From: Deltaproteobacteria bacterium
Lineage (GTDB): Bacteria > Myxococcota_A > UBA9160 > JAJDAL01
DNA length: 64,000 nt
Direction of reading: 5' to 3'
Assembly: GCA_029261875.1 (NCBI GenBank)
Contig: JAJDAL010000021.1
Coordinates: 124,001 to 188,000, forward strand
Shown: in pieces, positions 7,755 to 17,124 of the stretch
How positions within the stretch are numbered: position 1 is the stretch's first letter
How the letters are laid out: every line of letters begins with the position of its first letter
Made by a program: the position numbers and the translations under genes
Notes under the pieces: model-generated
Database searches by the model: none
What the model saw: only the letters and a program-made list of their open reading frames with translations
What the model was told of the DNA's origin: nothing

Positions 7755-8732
7755 ATGCGAGCCATCGTCGTCGACGAACCGGGAGATGAAAACGCTCTTC
7801 AGTTGAAGGACGTCGAAGCGCCGGATCTCGGACCCGGGGATTTGCGGATTGGCGTCGTTGCCGCCGGTGTGAATCGCGCAGACCTGATGCAACGCCAGGG
7901 CTTCTATCCCCCGCCGCCGGGCGCATCCCCCATCATCGGTTTGGAATGCAGTGGCGAAGTCCTCGAAACGGGCTCCGACGTGAAGGGGTTCAAGGTCGGG
8001 GATCGCGTCATGGCGCTGCTGGCCGGCGGCGCGTATGCGGAGCAGGTCGTCGTCGACGCCGGTTCGGCGATCCACGTGCCGGATGCGTTTTCGATGGAAG
8101 AAGCGGCGGTCTTTCCTGAAGTTTATCTGACGGTCTTTCTCAACGTGTTCCGGTTGGCGGGCTTGCCGAAGGGCGGCGCGGCGTTGGTGCACGGTGGAGG
8201 GAGCGGTATCGGGACCGCGAGTATCCAGCTCGTCAAAGCCTCGGGCGGGAAGATCATCGTGACCGCCGGGTCCGACGAAAAATGTGCCCGTTGCCGCGAA
8301 CTCGGCGCCGATGTGGCGGTGAACTACCGCGAAGGCGACTTCGTTGCGGGCGCCAAACAAGCCACGGACGGTCGCGGTGTCGACGTCGTGCTCGACTCGA
8401 TCGGAGCCCCTTACCTCGCCCAGAATTTGAAGGCGCTCGATGTGGGGGGGCGATTGGTATTGATCGGATTGATGGGGGGCGCCAAGGCGGAGATCGGCTT
8501 GGGCGAACTTCTGGTTCGACGTCTACAGATCATCGGGTCTACGCTTCGCGCGCGTCCGGTTGGCGAGAAGGCCGACATCGTGCGGGAATTTCTGGAACGC
8601 TTTGGGTCGGAGATCGGAAGCAGCCTGCGTCCCATCGTCGATCGCGTGATGCCGCTCGACCAGGTCGCGGAAGCACACCGCATCATGAAAGCCAGCACGC
8701 ATTTCGGGAAGATCGTCCTCAAAGTCGCATAG
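7755..8732 (+). CDS. NAD(P)H quinone oxidoreductase, zinc-independent MDR family (PIG3-like)
   Basis: A 325-residue medium-chain dehydrogenase/reductase without zinc ligands. The N-terminal domain reads like PIG3/QOR enzymes (MRAIVVDEPG, AAGVNRADLMQRQGFYPPP, GLECSGEVLE). The Rossmann domain has the VHGGGSGIGTASIQL nucleotide site (about 140-155), and TAGSDEKCARCRELGAD marks the second strand, compatible with NADPH. Such enzymes reduce quinones or enoyl groups. The gene lies between acyl-CoA dehydrogenases, so it may reduce an unsaturated intermediate in the same pathway, but this is only context. No Shine-Dalgarno sequence is obvious in front of the ATG. The length is normal for the family. 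Confidence 0.87.
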   Translation: MRAIVVDEPGDENALQLKDVEAPDLGPGDLRIGVVAAGVNRADLMQRQGFYPPPPGASPIIGLECSGEVLETGSDVKGFKVGDRVMALLAGGAYAEQVVVDAGSAIHVPDAFSMEEAAVFPEVYLTVFLNVFRLAGLPKGGAALVHGGGSGIGTASIQLVKASGGKIIVTAGSDEKCARCRELGADVAVNYREGDFVAGAKQATDGRGVDVVLDSIGAPYLAQNLKALDVGGRLVLIGLMGGAKAEIGLGELLVRRLQIIGSTLRARPVGEKADIVREFLERFGSEIGSSLRPIVDRVMPLDQVAEAHRIMKASTHFGKIVLKVA

Positions 8733-8787
8733 CGACGAAGCGGGTCGCGTCGTCCGACACACCCTTCGCCTCTAGGAGCCCTTCGGA

Positions 8788-9924
8788 ATGGACCTCTCGT
8801 ACACACCGGAAGAAGAAGCGTTTCGAAAGCGCGTGCGCGATTGGGTGGAGGCCAACAAGCCGACGCGCGAAGAGCGCGGCTCCCACGGCGGGCATCTAGC
8901 CTGGCAGGCGCGCCTCCACGAGGCGGGATTTCTCGGCGCCTCTTGGCCCGTCGAGCACGGTGGGGCCGGGCTCAGCGAAATGGAACAGGCGATTCTCACC
9001 GAGGAGATGGCTCGGGGCGATGCGCCGCAGCCCGTCGGCACCATGGGGATAACCTGGGTCGGCCCCGCGATTCTCAAATACGGCAGCGATGCACAGAAGA
9101 AACGCTTCGTCTCGCGGATTCTATCCGGCGAAGACCTTTGGGCCACGGGCTACTCCGAACCCAACGCGGGTAGCGACATGTTCAATACCCAGACCCGCGC
9201 CGTACCCGACGGCGACGACTACGTGATCAATGGCCAGAAGGTCTGGACCACCCAGGCCCACGTGGCGAATTGGTTCTTTCTGTTGGTGCGGACCTCGAGC
9301 GACGGCCACAAAGTGGCGGGGCTCACGGTATTGCTGATCCCCATGGACACGCCGGGCGTCGAGGTGCGTCCCATTCAACAGATCACCGGGGACAGCGAGT
9401 TCAATGAAGTGTTTCTGCGCGATGTGCGGGTGCCGCGGGATTCGATTCTGGGGAACGAGGGCCAGGGATACGAGATCGTCTCGAGCGCACTCATCAACGA
9501 ACGCGCGGGCATTGCTTCGGGAATTCGCTTCGACCGCAGTCTCGAGCAATTGATCGACACGGCCCGCGCACGCGGCGTGTCGAAAGACCCGGTCTGGCGC
9601 CAAGAGATCGCGGACCTGGCCATCAAGGCGCGCATCATGCGCGCGTCCGGGCTGCGGGTCTTGTCCGACCAGCTCCACGGTCGGTTCACTCCCCATACCT
9701 CCGCCGCCATGAAGTGCATCTCGACCCTGCTCACCCAGCGTTTTTCGGAAACGGGCGTCGCGATCGAGGGGGCGAAGGGGGTGCTCCTCGAGGGCGAGGG
9801 CCGCGAGGGCGTGGATTGGGCCTACCGCTACCTCTCCGACCGCATGTACACGATCGCGGGCGGGACCAGCGAGATTCAGCGCAATATCGTGGCCGAACGC
9901 ATTCTGGGCCTCCCCCGGCGCTAG
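8788..9924 (+). CDS. Acyl-CoA dehydrogenase (FadE-like)
   Basis: A 378-residue acyl-CoA dehydrogenase of the type common among actinobacterial and deltaproteobacterial FadE paralogues. Visible are the N-terminal MDLSYTPEEEAFRKRVRDW, the motif GYSEPNAGSDMFNTQT in the FAD domain, GDDYVINGQKVWTTQAH in the beta domain and the C-terminal TIAGGTSEIQRNIVAERILG. In this subgroup the EGT glutamate is replaced by GGT, and the base is expected elsewhere in the chain; which residue serves cannot be settled by eye. AGGAG lies 9 bases before the ATG. It is probably expressed with the MDR gene 55 bases upstream. Confidence 0.88.
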   Translation: MDLSYTPEEEAFRKRVRDWVEANKPTREERGSHGGHLAWQARLHEAGFLGASWPVEHGGAGLSEMEQAILTEEMARGDAPQPVGTMGITWVGPAILKYGSDAQKKRFVSRILSGEDLWATGYSEPNAGSDMFNTQTRAVPDGDDYVINGQKVWTTQAHVANWFFLLVRTSSDGHKVAGLTVLLIPMDTPGVEVRPIQQITGDSEFNEVFLRDVRVPRDSILGNEGQGYEIVSSALINERAGIASGIRFDRSLEQLIDTARARGVSKDPVWRQEIADLAIKARIMRASGLRVLSDQLHGRFTPHTSAAMKCISTLLTQRFSETGVAIEGAKGVLLEGEGREGVDWAYRYLSDRMYTIAGGTSEIQRNIVAERILGLPRR

Positions 9925-9993
9925 CGGGGAGTACGCTCGCCGCGTCGCCGAAAGCCCTCTTTTCTTTTCGCGGGGTTCTGCCGATGGGGGTGC

Positions 9994-10494
9994 ATGGCAG
10001 AATCATCGCCGGAACCCGTCGATCATCGCGAAGGCGTGGCCGAATTCGCAGCGCTGAACCGGCGCCGCCTGTTCGGGTCGCCGCCTCTGAACGTCGAGGA
10101 ACTCGAACGTTGGGCCCAGCTCCGGGATTCCCTGGAGGCCCGGTTCGGGGTCGAAGAGGGCCCCCAGGAGGGTTCGGACCGGCGGATTCAATTCCGCATC
10201 CCGACCCACCTGGAAGTGCGTTTCGAATCCGGGGCGGCGCTTCAGTCCGCCTATCTATCCAACATTTCGACGGGTGGGCTCTTCATCGCGACCGATGCCC
10301 CCCTGGAGCCGGGGACTCCGATTGCCCTGTCGCTCTCCGCGGGCGACGATCGCCTCCAGCTGCAGGGGACCGTGGCGTGGATCGGTCGGGCCCGGGAGAA
10401 CGAAGGGCCCGAGGGGATGGGGGTGCGGTTCGAGCAGCTCACGCCGGACCAGCGCCGAATGATTCGCGCGATACTCGATCGCGAACTCGACTGA
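9994..10494 (+). CDS. PilZ domain protein
   Basis: A 166-residue cytoplasmic protein whose C-terminal 110 residues form a PilZ domain, the cyclic di-GMP receptor fold. The two binding motifs are visible: an arginine pair in DRRIQFRIPTHLEV (RxxxR type) and SNISTGGLFIAT (the [D/N]xSxxG motif, here with Asn). The closing GMGVRFEQLTPDQRRMI is typical of the PilZ subfamily frequent in myxobacteria. The N-terminal 50 residues are helical and unassigned. It probably reports c-di-GMP levels to a partner. It stands alone between a dehydrogenase and ndk. Confidence 0.87.
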   Translation: MAESSPEPVDHREGVAEFAALNRRRLFGSPPLNVEELERWAQLRDSLEARFGVEEGPQEGSDRRIQFRIPTHLEVRFESGAALQSAYLSNISTGGLFIATDAPLEPGTPIALSLSAGDDRLQLQGTVAWIGRARENEGPEGMGVRFEQLTPDQRRMIRAILDRELD

Positions 10495-10595
10495 ATCCCG
10501 TCGCCGAGCGCCGCTTGCGTGTTGCGAATCTCCGCCCAGGCTCCTAGTCTGCTCGCCCCAATCGATCCCGATTACCGGCTTACCAGGAGAATGCA

Positions 10596-11033
10596 ATGGC
10601 GGTGGAGAGAACCCTTTCGATCGTAAAACCCGATGCCGTGGCGAAGGGCGCAACAGGAGAAATCCTGCGCCGATTCGAAGCCGCCGGGCTGAAAGTGATC
10701 GCACTCAAGATGAAGCAGTTGAGCGTCCAGGAAGCGCGTGGATTCTACGCGGTTCACAAGGCGCGGCCCTTCTTCGACTCGCTCGTGGAGTTCATGACCT
10801 CGGGACCGGTGGTGGTGAGCATTCTCGAAGGCGAGAATGCCATCGCGAAGAACCGCGAGCTGATGGGCGCGACGAACCCCGCCGAGGCGGATGCCGGAAC
10901 CATTCGCAAGGATTTCGGCGGGGACATCGAGAAGAACGCGTGCCACGGATCCGATGCGCCGGAAACGGCGAAGATCGAGACCGCCTATTTCTTCAACGCT
11001 TCGGAAGTGCAGGCGCCCATCGAGGCGCTCTAG
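10596..11033 (+). CDS. ndk: Nucleoside diphosphate kinase
   Basis: A 145-residue enzyme that transfers the gamma phosphate of ATP to nucleoside diphosphates through a phosphohistidine. The family signatures are complete: [15 protein letters not shown] at the N-terminus, [18 protein letters not shown] in the middle, and the active-site region [15 protein letters not shown] with the catalytic His about residue 115. Length is normal. AGGAGA precedes the ATG by 6 bases. It is followed by a bidirectional hairpin shared with the convergent ftsZ end. Confidence 0.97.
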   Translation: MAVERTLSIVKPDAVAKGATGEILRRFEAAGLKVIALKMKQLSVQEARGFYAVHKARPFFDSLVEFMTSGPVVVSILEGENAIAKNRELMGATNPAEADAGTIRKDFGGDIEKNACHGSDAPETAKIETAYFFNASEVQAPIEAL

Positions 11034-11046
11034 CGGACGCGCGCCA

Positions 11047-11074
11047 CGCAAAGCGGGCCGAAGCCCGCTTTGCG
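11047..11074. terminator. Bidirectional hairpin between ndk and ftsZ
   Basis: A perfect 12-bp stem, CGCAAAGCGGGC (11047-11058) with GCCCGCTTTGCG (11063-11074), closed by a CGAA loop. It lies 14 bases after the ndk stop and, on the other strand, just past the short frame after ftsZ. It is placed to end both convergent transcripts. A T run is missing on both strands. Confidence 0.65.
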
Positions 11075-11077
11075 CAT

Positions 11078-11164
11078 CTACGCGTAGACGCGTGCCACCA
11101 AGAGAATCAGTCCCACATAGGCGAGCGCCAGCCAAAGGCTCGGGCTGCGGATCGCGCGGCTCAT
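11078..11164 (-). CDS. Possible 28-residue single-span membrane peptide after ftsZ
   Basis: Three bases after the ftsZ stop an ATG opens a 28-codon frame that ends 4 bases before the terminator hairpin. The product has a basic N-terminus (MSRAIRSP) and one hydrophobic helix (LWLALAYVGLILLVARVY), the layout of a small inner-membrane peptide. No clear ribosome site is seen, so translation would depend on coupling to ftsZ. Frames this short arise by chance, and I did not recognise a family; the position inside the ftsZ transcript and the clean membrane helix are the only support. Confidence 0.3.
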   Translation of the reverse strand: MSRAIRSPSLWLALAYVGLILLVARVYA

Positions 11165-11167
11165 GGG

Positions 11168-12538
11168 CTAGTCCGCGGACCGGCGCAAAAACGCCGGCCG
11201 GTCGCGGTCTTCCTCTTCGTCGTCGGACTGGCCGCCCCTTCGCAGGAAGGTCGGCACGTCGAGTTCGTCCTCCTCGAAGGGCGAGAGCCACGCCTCGGGC
11301 GCGGCTTCCCGCTCGGCCGCGGGCTCGATGTCGAGTTCGAGCTCGGGTGCCTCGCTCACCGCCTGGGCGGCAGGAGCCCCCTCGGCCATGCTGGGTTGAT
11401 CGCGATGGAGTGGCGTCACATTGGCGAAGTCTTCGCGCGCGAAGTCCTGCGGGAGCTTCTTGCGCGAATGGCCGTCGTCGAGCCCCGTGGCGATCACCGT
11501 CACGCGGAGTTCGCCTTCTTCCATGGTCTCGTCGATCACCGCACCGAAGATGATGTTGGCATCTTCGTGGGCAGCCTCCTGGACCAGCGTCGAGGCCTCG
11601 TTGACCTCGAAGAGCGTCATGTCGTTGCCACCGGTGATGTTGATCAGCACACCGCGAGCCCCGTCGATGGAGAGATCCTCCAGCAGCGGGCTCGAGATCG
11701 CCGAGCGGGCCGCATCGGCGGAGCGGGTTTCGCCCTTGCCGATCCCGGTTCCCATCAGCGCCATGCCCATCTCGTTCATGATCGTCCGCACGTCGGCGAA
11801 ATCGAGATTCACGAGACCGTGGACGGTGATGAGGTCCGAGATGCCCCGGACGGCGTTCAGCAGCACGTCATCCGCAAGTCGGAACGCGTCCTTGACCAAC
11901 GCCGTCTTACCCGCCAGAGCGAGCACGCGGTGATTGGGAATCGTGATCAGGGTATCGACGACCCGGTGCAGCTCATCGAGTCCGCGTTCGGCGTGACGCG
12001 ATCGCACGCGACCCTCGAACGGAAACGGTTTGGTCACCACGGCGACCGTGAGTGCTCCGAGTTCGCGTGCGACTTCCGCCACGATGGGTGCGGCACCGGT
12101 TCCCGTTCCACCGCCCAATCCGGCCGTGACGAAAACCATGTCCGACCCGGTCAGAAGTTCGCGAATGCGTTCGCGACCTTCGAGCGCGGCGTCTCGTCCG
12201 CGATCCGGGTTGGCACCGCAGCCCAAGCCGCGCGTCACTTCCGGACCCAGCTGTAGCTTGACGGGTGCCAGATTGTGATCGAGCGCCTGGGCGTCGGTAT
12301 TGGCGGCGACGAATTCGACGCCAGCCAGACCCGAGCGAATCATGTTCGAAAGGGCGTTGCCGCCCGCACCCCCGACACCGATGACCTTGATATTGGCCTG
12401 GAGCTGCGTCGAAGTTTCGAATTCGAGCAGGTCCGAATCATCGGATTTGCGAGGAGACGACTGTTGCTTATCCGACCCAGACTGAGTCTTGCTGTCGCCT
12501 TGTTTCGAACCGTTGTTAGACCGGTTGCGATTGCGCAT
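11168..12538 (-). CDS. ftsZ: Cell division GTPase FtsZ
   Basis: A 456-residue tubulin homologue that polymerises at midcell to form the division ring. The GTP-binding motifs are intact: [18 protein letters not shown] (about 50-67), NTDAQAL (80-86) and the tubulin signature [10 protein letters not shown] (142-151). The T7-loop region [11 protein letters not shown] is also present. Two things are unusual. There is a polar N-terminal tail of about 45 residues rich in Ser, Gln, Asn and Lys. The C-terminus carries two copies of a PxFLRR peptide (DVPTFLRR and, ending 3 residues before the stop, RPAFLRR), the peptide that in other FtsZ proteins binds FtsA and ZipA. GGGGTGAGAG precedes the ATG. A 134-base gap separates it from ftsA, large for this cluster, and may hold its own promoter. 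Confidence 0.97.
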   Translation of the reverse strand: MRNRNRSNNGSKQGDSKTQSGSDKQQSSPRKSDDSDLLEFETSTQLQANIKVIGVGGAGGNALSNMIRSGLAGVEFVAANTDAQALDHNLAPVKLQLGPEVTRGLGCGANPDRGRDAALEGRERIRELLTGSDMVFVTAGLGGGTGTGAAPIVAEVARELGALTVAVVTKPFPFEGRVRSRHAERGLDELHRVVDTLITIPNHRVLALAGKTALVKDAFRLADDVLLNAVRGISDLITVHGLVNLDFADVRTIMNEMGMALMGTGIGKGETRSADAARSAISSPLLEDLSIDGARGVLINITGGNDMTLFEVNEASTLVQEAAHEDANIIFGAVIDETMEEGELRVTVIATGLDDGHSRKKLPQDFAREDFANVTPLHRDQPSMAEGAPAAQAVSEAPELELDIEPAAEREAAPEAWLSPFEEDELDVPTFLRRGGQSDDEEEDRDRPAFLRRSAD

Positions 12539-12672
12539 CTCTCACCCCCCAGTGCGATGCAATCTAGGCCCCCAATTTAACACGATTTCTTCGCTCGTGC
12601 GCCCGTTTAGCCCCAAAGTTGCGAGCGGGGCAAAAGACCCTCGGTTGAGGTGGCGGAGGCGAGCCGCCGGGT

Positions 12673-13911
12673 TCAGGCAAATTCGCCGTAGAACCAATCG
12701 CGCATGCGCTGTTTGACGCGGCGAAAAATCGAGTCGTCGCGGATGCGAAAGCGACTGGGGTGCCGCGGTCGATTGTGCGAACTGCCGAACACAACCAAAC
12801 CGACGCCTGTCGCATACATGGGACTGCGTACGACGTCTTGAAGTCCGCCTACATTCGTCGGTGTACCGCGTCGCACGGGCGCTTCGAAAATTTCTTCTGC
12901 GAGTTCGACGATGCCTTCGAGTGCGGAACAACCGCCGGTCAAAACGACACCCGACGGAATGCGATCTTCGAGTCCGCCTTTCGAAATTTCTTGTCGCGCG
13001 AGACTCAGGATTTCATCCACACGCGGTTCGATGATCTCGCATAGGATTTTTCTCGACACTTCGCGCGGACGACGTCCCCCGACGCTCGGTACCGTTATGA
13101 CGTCGTCGCTCGACAAGTAACGCGCAGACGCCATTCCGAATTTCTTCTTGATGCGTTCGGCTTCGTCGAAGGGTGTGCGCAAACCGACGGCGATGTCGTT
13201 GGTAACGTGATAGCCACCGAGTCCGAGCACCGACGTGTGCTTGATGGAACCGTCCGCGAAAACCGCGATGTCCGTCGTTCCGCCACCGATGTCGATTACG
13301 CAAACCCCCAGGCTGCGTTCGTCGTTCGCCAGGACCGCATCGGCCGATGCGAGCGGTTCCAAGACGATGTCGATCACATTCAGGCCGGCCTTGTTGGCAC
13401 ACTTCACGATGTTCTGGGCGCTGGTAACCGCCGCCGTGACGATGTGAATCCGTCCCTCCAAACGAACGCCGCTCATGCCCAGCGGTTCGCGAATGCCATC
13501 CTGGTCGTCGATGATGAATTCCTGGGGGATGACGTGGATGACTTCGCGGTCCATGGGAATGGCGACCGCCTTGGCGGCGTCGATCACGCGCTTGATGTCG
13601 TTCTCCGCGACTTCGCGATCTTTGACCGCAACCACGCCGTGGGAATTGAATCCGCGGATGTGCCCGCCCGCGATGCCCGCGTAGACGGAAGTGATCTCGC
13701 AGTCCGCCATCAGCTCCGCTTCTTCCATTGCGTGCTTGATGGATTCGACCGTTGAATCGATGTCGACCACTACACCCTTGCGCAGACCGCGCGAAGGATG
13801 CGTTCCAATGCCGATGACGTCGACGCCCGTTGCGGTTCTCTCGCCAACGATGGCGCAGATCTTGGTGGTCCCAATATCCAGGCCGACGACCAGGTCGTCT
13901 TTGCGTGCCAT
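12673..13911 (-). CDS. ftsA: Cell division protein FtsA
   Basis: A 412-residue actin-like ATPase that tethers FtsZ to the membrane and recruits later division proteins. The phosphate-1 motif VVGLDIGTTKICAIVG (about 8-23), the 1C-type insertion, phosphate-2 VCVIDIGGGTTDIAVF and the adenosine motif GVVLTGGCSALEGI are all visible. The C-terminal end (RRVKQRMRDWFYGEF) is the amphipathic membrane-targeting helix. Length matches the family. Start ATG at 13911 is 36 bases after ftsQ. It belongs to the dcw transcript on the minus strand. Confidence 0.97.
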   Translation of the reverse strand: MARKDDLVVGLDIGTTKICAIVGERTATGVDVIGIGTHPSRGLRKGVVVDIDSTVESIKHAMEEAELMADCEITSVYAGIAGGHIRGFNSHGVVAVKDREVAENDIKRVIDAAKAVAIPMDREVIHVIPQEFIIDDQDGIREPLGMSGVRLEGRIHIVTAAVTSAQNIVKCANKAGLNVIDIVLEPLASADAVLANDERSLGVCVIDIGGGTTDIAVFADGSIKHTSVLGLGGYHVTNDIAVGLRTPFDEAERIKKKFGMASARYLSSDDVITVPSVGGRRPREVSRKILCEIIEPRVDEILSLARQEISKGGLEDRIPSGVVLTGGCSALEGIVELAEEIFEAPVRRGTPTNVGGLQDVVRSPMYATGVGLVVFGSSHNRPRHPSRFRIRDDSIFRRVKQRMRDWFYGEFA

Positions 13912-13947
13912 ACTTCTCTCACCCCCCCGTGTTGTTGGGCCGCCGAA

Positions 13948-14811
13948 TCACCCGGCCGGCCCTCGCTTGGCAGAATTTCGCATCTCGCGATCTTCCGCCC
14001 CGGACGTTCCTTCGAGAACGTCTTTCCGCAGCACCGCTCGCTGCGCGAATCGCAAATCGATGGTCTTGGCGTCCGCGAGCTCCGGAAGCTCCGCACGCAA
14101 CAACCGCCCCAATCGATCGAGCTTGGGATCGACGTCACCGCGCCCGAGAACGACTTCGCTCTCCACACCCGCCAGTCTGATGGTGATCCCGCGCGGATCC
14201 GAATCCCGGGTGATTCGCACGGACTGAAGTCTCGGCAGGTCTTCCCCCGCAACCTGTTTCATCAATGCAACGCACGCTGTCAACCGCAGATCCGCTTGTC
14301 CCGGTTGAGCGGGGGGGTCCAATTCGAAGCGCACCCGCTCCTCCTGGGAGGTCGGGAACGCCGGCGCGAACGCCGTGCCCGAGGCGTCGACGAAATAGGG
14401 CCCGTGCTCGGTGGGCGTCACGGCACCGGGTTGGCGTTCGGAAATGTCGATCAACAAGCGGCCGGGGGGGAGTCGAGTGAGAGTGGCGGAGGCGATCCAC
14501 GGATGGCTCGTGAGCCGTCGTTCGATTTCTGCGAGGTCGAGATCGATCAATCGCTGCCCGGCGCGGACGGAGCTGGCGGCGGCCACTTCCTGGGCACTCA
14601 GGTGCGAGGCCCCCCCCACCGCGATCGACTCCAACGCGAATCGATCGCCGCGCATCCACTGCCCGGCTTGCCGCGCCCCCCAAGGTACGAGGCCCCCCAT
14701 GCCACACAGGAGCAAGACGCCGGCGATCCACGCGAGGGAACGATGCGAATCTCGGCCGCGCGGTTGGCCGCGGCGCGGAGGATTCGGATGTCGTTTTCCA
14801 GCTCGAATCAA
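13948..14811 (-). CDS. ftsQ: Cell division protein FtsQ (DivIB)
   Basis: A bitopic membrane protein of the divisome that links early and late proteins. It has a short basic cytoplasmic part, one membrane helix (SLAWIAGVLLLCGMGGLVPW), then a POTRA domain (FALESIAVGGASHLSAQEV) and the FtsQ/DivIB beta domain (LPPGRLLIDISERQPGAV, GPYFVDASG). The start is uncertain. A TTG at 14811 overlaps the murB stop as TTGA and has GGAAG 6 bases before it, giving 287 residues. An ATG at 14859 would give 303 residues but overlaps murB by 52 bases and lacks a ribosome site, so the TTG is preferred. The family is weakly conserved, but gene order supports the call. Confidence 0.9.
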   Translation of the reverse strand: MIRAGKRHPNPPRRGQPRGRDSHRSLAWIAGVLLLCGMGGLVPWGARQAGQWMRGDRFALESIAVGGASHLSAQEVAAASSVRAGQRLIDLDLAEIERRLTSHPWIASATLTRLPPGRLLIDISERQPGAVTPTEHGPYFVDASGTAFAPAFPTSQEERVRFELDPPAQPGQADLRLTACVALMKQVAGEDLPRLQSVRITRDSDPRGITIRLAGVESEVVLGRGDVDPKLDRLGRLLRAELPELADAKTIDLRFAQRAVLRKDVLEGTSGAEDREMRNSAKRGPAG

Positions 14812-15725
14812 ACCGCTCTTCCAAGAATTCGAACCTCGGTTTCGAGGCGAATTCCACATTTGGCGTGAACGGTTTCCCGAGCACGCTCGATCAGAGTCAG
14901 GACGTCGGCGGCGGTGGCCCCACCGGAATTAATGATGAAATTCGCGTGCAAAGTCGAGATCTGGGCCCCACCCACCCGAAGGCCCTTGAGTCCTGCAGCC
15001 TCGATCAGGCGGCCAGCGTAGTCGCCGGCGGGGTTCTTGAATACGGATCCACAGGAGGGAACGTCGATGGGCTGGGTGTCGGTGCGGTGGTCGAGGTGGC
15101 GTCGAACTTCCGCACGCACGCGCTCGGAATCACTCAATTCCACCTTGAAGTGGGTGGCAAGAACCACGCTTCCTCGCGGCAGGCTGCGCAGGGACCGGTA
15201 ATCGAAGTCGAGTTCGACCCCTTCGATCCACTCTGTTTCCGACTCGCCTGCGCGCAGAACCTCGATCGCACTCACCGTATGGGACATGTCCCGCTCGCCG
15301 ATGCCGGCATTCATCGCCATCCAACCGCCGACGGTCCCGGGAATGCCCGCGGCGAACTCGAGGCCCGACAGTCCGCGCTCGATGCATAAGTTGGTGACCT
15401 GGCTGTGGGAGGCGCCAGCGCCGGCGTACAAGCGGTCCGGGGCGGACATTTCGATCTTTCGAAAGCGGCGCAGCTGGATCACCACGCCTTCGACGCCGCC
15501 ATCGAGCACGAGGGTGTTGAAGCCGCCGCCCACCAAGGTGTGGGGCAGCTGAAATTCGCCACACAGTCTCAAGAGGGCGATCAGCTGGGCCCGGTCCTCC
15601 GGCGCCGCGAGTGCGTCGGCCTTGCCCCCGATACACAGAGAAGTGTTGCGGGCCAGGGAGGCGTCGAAGCGAATGGAGTCGCTCAGGGCGTTTTCGAGCG
15701 CCGCTCGTGCGGGGCCGTCGATCAA
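14808..15725 (-). CDS. murB: UDP-N-acetylmuramate dehydrogenase MurB
   Basis: A 305-residue FAD enzyme that reduces UDP-GlcNAc-enolpyruvate with NADPH to UDP-MurNAc. The FAD domain has NTSLCIGGKADALA, VGGGFNTLV and GLEFAAGIPGTVGGWMAMNA. The C-terminal domain has PSCGSVFKNP, with the Ser that protonates the intermediate, and AAGLKGLRVGGAQIS. The absence of the Tyr loop of the E. coli enzyme and the length fit the shorter type II MurB. The start is taken as TTG at 15725, overlapping the murC stop as TTGA; an upstream extension to 15803 would run through the murC end and has no homology. Confidence 0.95.
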   Translation of the reverse strand: MIDGPARAALENALSDSIRFDASLARNTSLCIGGKADALAAPEDRAQLIALLRLCGEFQLPHTLVGGGFNTLVLDGGVEGVVIQLRRFRKIEMSAPDRLYAGAGASHSQVTNLCIERGLSGLEFAAGIPGTVGGWMAMNAGIGERDMSHTVSAIEVLRAGESETEWIEGVELDFDYRSLRSLPRGSVVLATHFKVELSDSERVRAEVRRHLDHRTDTQPIDVPSCGSVFKNPAGDYAGRLIEAAGLKGLRVGGAQISTLHANFIINSGGATAADVLTLIERARETVHAKCGIRLETEVRILGRAV

Positions 15726-17110
15726 CGCGTCGATTCTCCGAGCGCCGTGAGCAGGCGCGGGCCGAGACCCGAGATGTTTCCGGCACCGAGGGTCAACACC
15801 CAATCGCCGGGTTCGAGCTCGCGGACCAAGGTCTCGATGACTGCGTCGAACTCCCCCACGAAGCGCGCGTCGCGGTGGCCGCGCGCTCGCGTGGCTGCCA
15901 CCAGGGCCTCGGACTCGATTCCGGGGATTTTTTCTTCGCCAGCGGCGTAGATGGGAGTGAAGAACACGCTGTCGGCAGCGTGAAAAACCGATGCGAAGTC
16001 GTCGAAGAGATCGCGCGTCCGCGTGTAACGGTGCGGCTGGAAGACGACGAAGATCCGCCCGGCGTGAAGCTCTCGCGCGGCTTCCAGGGTGGCGCGGATT
16101 TCCGCCGGATGATGGCCGTAATCGTCGACGACCCGCACGCCGCGCGCTTCGCCGCGGGTTTGGAAGCGGCGCTCGATCCCCACGAAGCTGCCGAGCGCTC
16201 GGGCCGCGGCATCGAACGGGACGTCGAGTTCGAGGGCGACGGCCAGCGTCGCCAGGGCATTGGCGACGTTGTGTCTGCCCGGGAGTGCGACGCGGACATA
16301 GCCCAGGTCTTTGCCGCGCAGGCGCACGCGGAATCGCATGCCGAAGCCGTCGACCTCGATATCGCTTGCCACCAGTTCCGCTTGCGAAGAGAAGCCGTAG
16401 GTCATGGTTCGCCGCGTGATGCGGGGCAAGATCTTCTGCACGCCGGGGTGGTCGAGGCAGACCACCGACAATCCCCAGAACGGAACCTGGTTCGCGAAGG
16501 TCGCGAAGGCGTCGCAGACCGCTTCGTAATCCCCGTAGTGGTCGAGATGTTCGGGGTCGACATTCGTCACCACGGCGATGACGGGGGTGAGCCGAAGGAA
16601 CGATCCGTCGCTCTCATCGGCTTCGGCGACCAGCACGTCGCTGCCCCCCAGGCGCGCACCGGTCGGATCCGCGTCGCTCGTCAATACGCGCCCGCCGATG
16701 ATGGCCGTAGGGTCGATACCGGTGGCGGAGAGAACGTGGGCGATGAGTGAAGTCGTGGTCGTCTTTCCGTGACTTCCCGCGACCGCGATGGCGTCCTTCA
16801 TCCGCATCACTTCCGCGAGCATCTCCGCGCGCGGGATGACGGGAATCTTGCGCCGCAAGGCTTCGGCGAGCTCCGGGTTGTCGCCGCGGATCGCCGAGGA
16901 ATGCACCACCACGTCGGCGTCGCCGACCTGGGCTGGGTCGTGGCCGATGGCGACTTCGATCCCGAGTCCGCGCAAACGCTCGATGGTGGGGCCATCGCGC
17001 AGATCGGAACCGGTGATGCGGTGACCGTGATCGTGGAGCAGTTCGGCGAGGCCGCACATCCCGATGCCGCCCACGCCCAGAAAATGGATGCGTTGGATCC
17101 TGCGAAACAC
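15722..17110 (-). CDS. murC: UDP-N-acetylmuramate--L-alanine ligase MurC
   Basis: A 462-residue ATP-dependent ligase that adds the first amino acid, L-Ala, to UDP-MurNAc in the cytoplasm. The N-terminal Rossmann-like domain has HFLGVGGIGMCGLAELL, the central ATPase domain has AVAGSHGKTTTTSLIAHVL (P-loop, about 110-128) and ADESDGSFL, and the C-terminal domain has VRVVDDYGHHPAEIRATL and FQPHRYTRTRDL. Length is normal. Start is GTG at 17110 with GAGGAAG just before it, 14 bases after murG. Confidence 0.97.
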   Translation of the reverse strand: MFRRIQRIHFLGVGGIGMCGLAELLHDHGHRITGSDLRDGPTIERLRGLGIEVAIGHDPAQVGDADVVVHSSAIRGDNPELAEALRRKIPVIPRAEMLAEVMRMKDAIAVAGSHGKTTTTSLIAHVLSATGIDPTAIIGGRVLTSDADPTGARLGGSDVLVAEADESDGSFLRLTPVIAVVTNVDPEHLDHYGDYEAVCDAFATFANQVPFWGLSVVCLDHPGVQKILPRITRRTMTYGFSSQAELVASDIEVDGFGMRFRVRLRGKDLGYVRVALPGRHNVANALATLAVALELDVPFDAAARALGSFVGIERRFQTRGEARGVRVVDDYGHHPAEIRATLEAARELHAGRIFVVFQPHRYTRTRDLFDDFASVFHAADSVFFTPIYAAGEEKIPGIESEALVAATRARGHRDARFVGEFDAVIETLVRELEPGDWVLTLGAGNISGLGPRLLTALGESTR

Positions 17111-17124
17111 TTCTTCCTCTCGAT

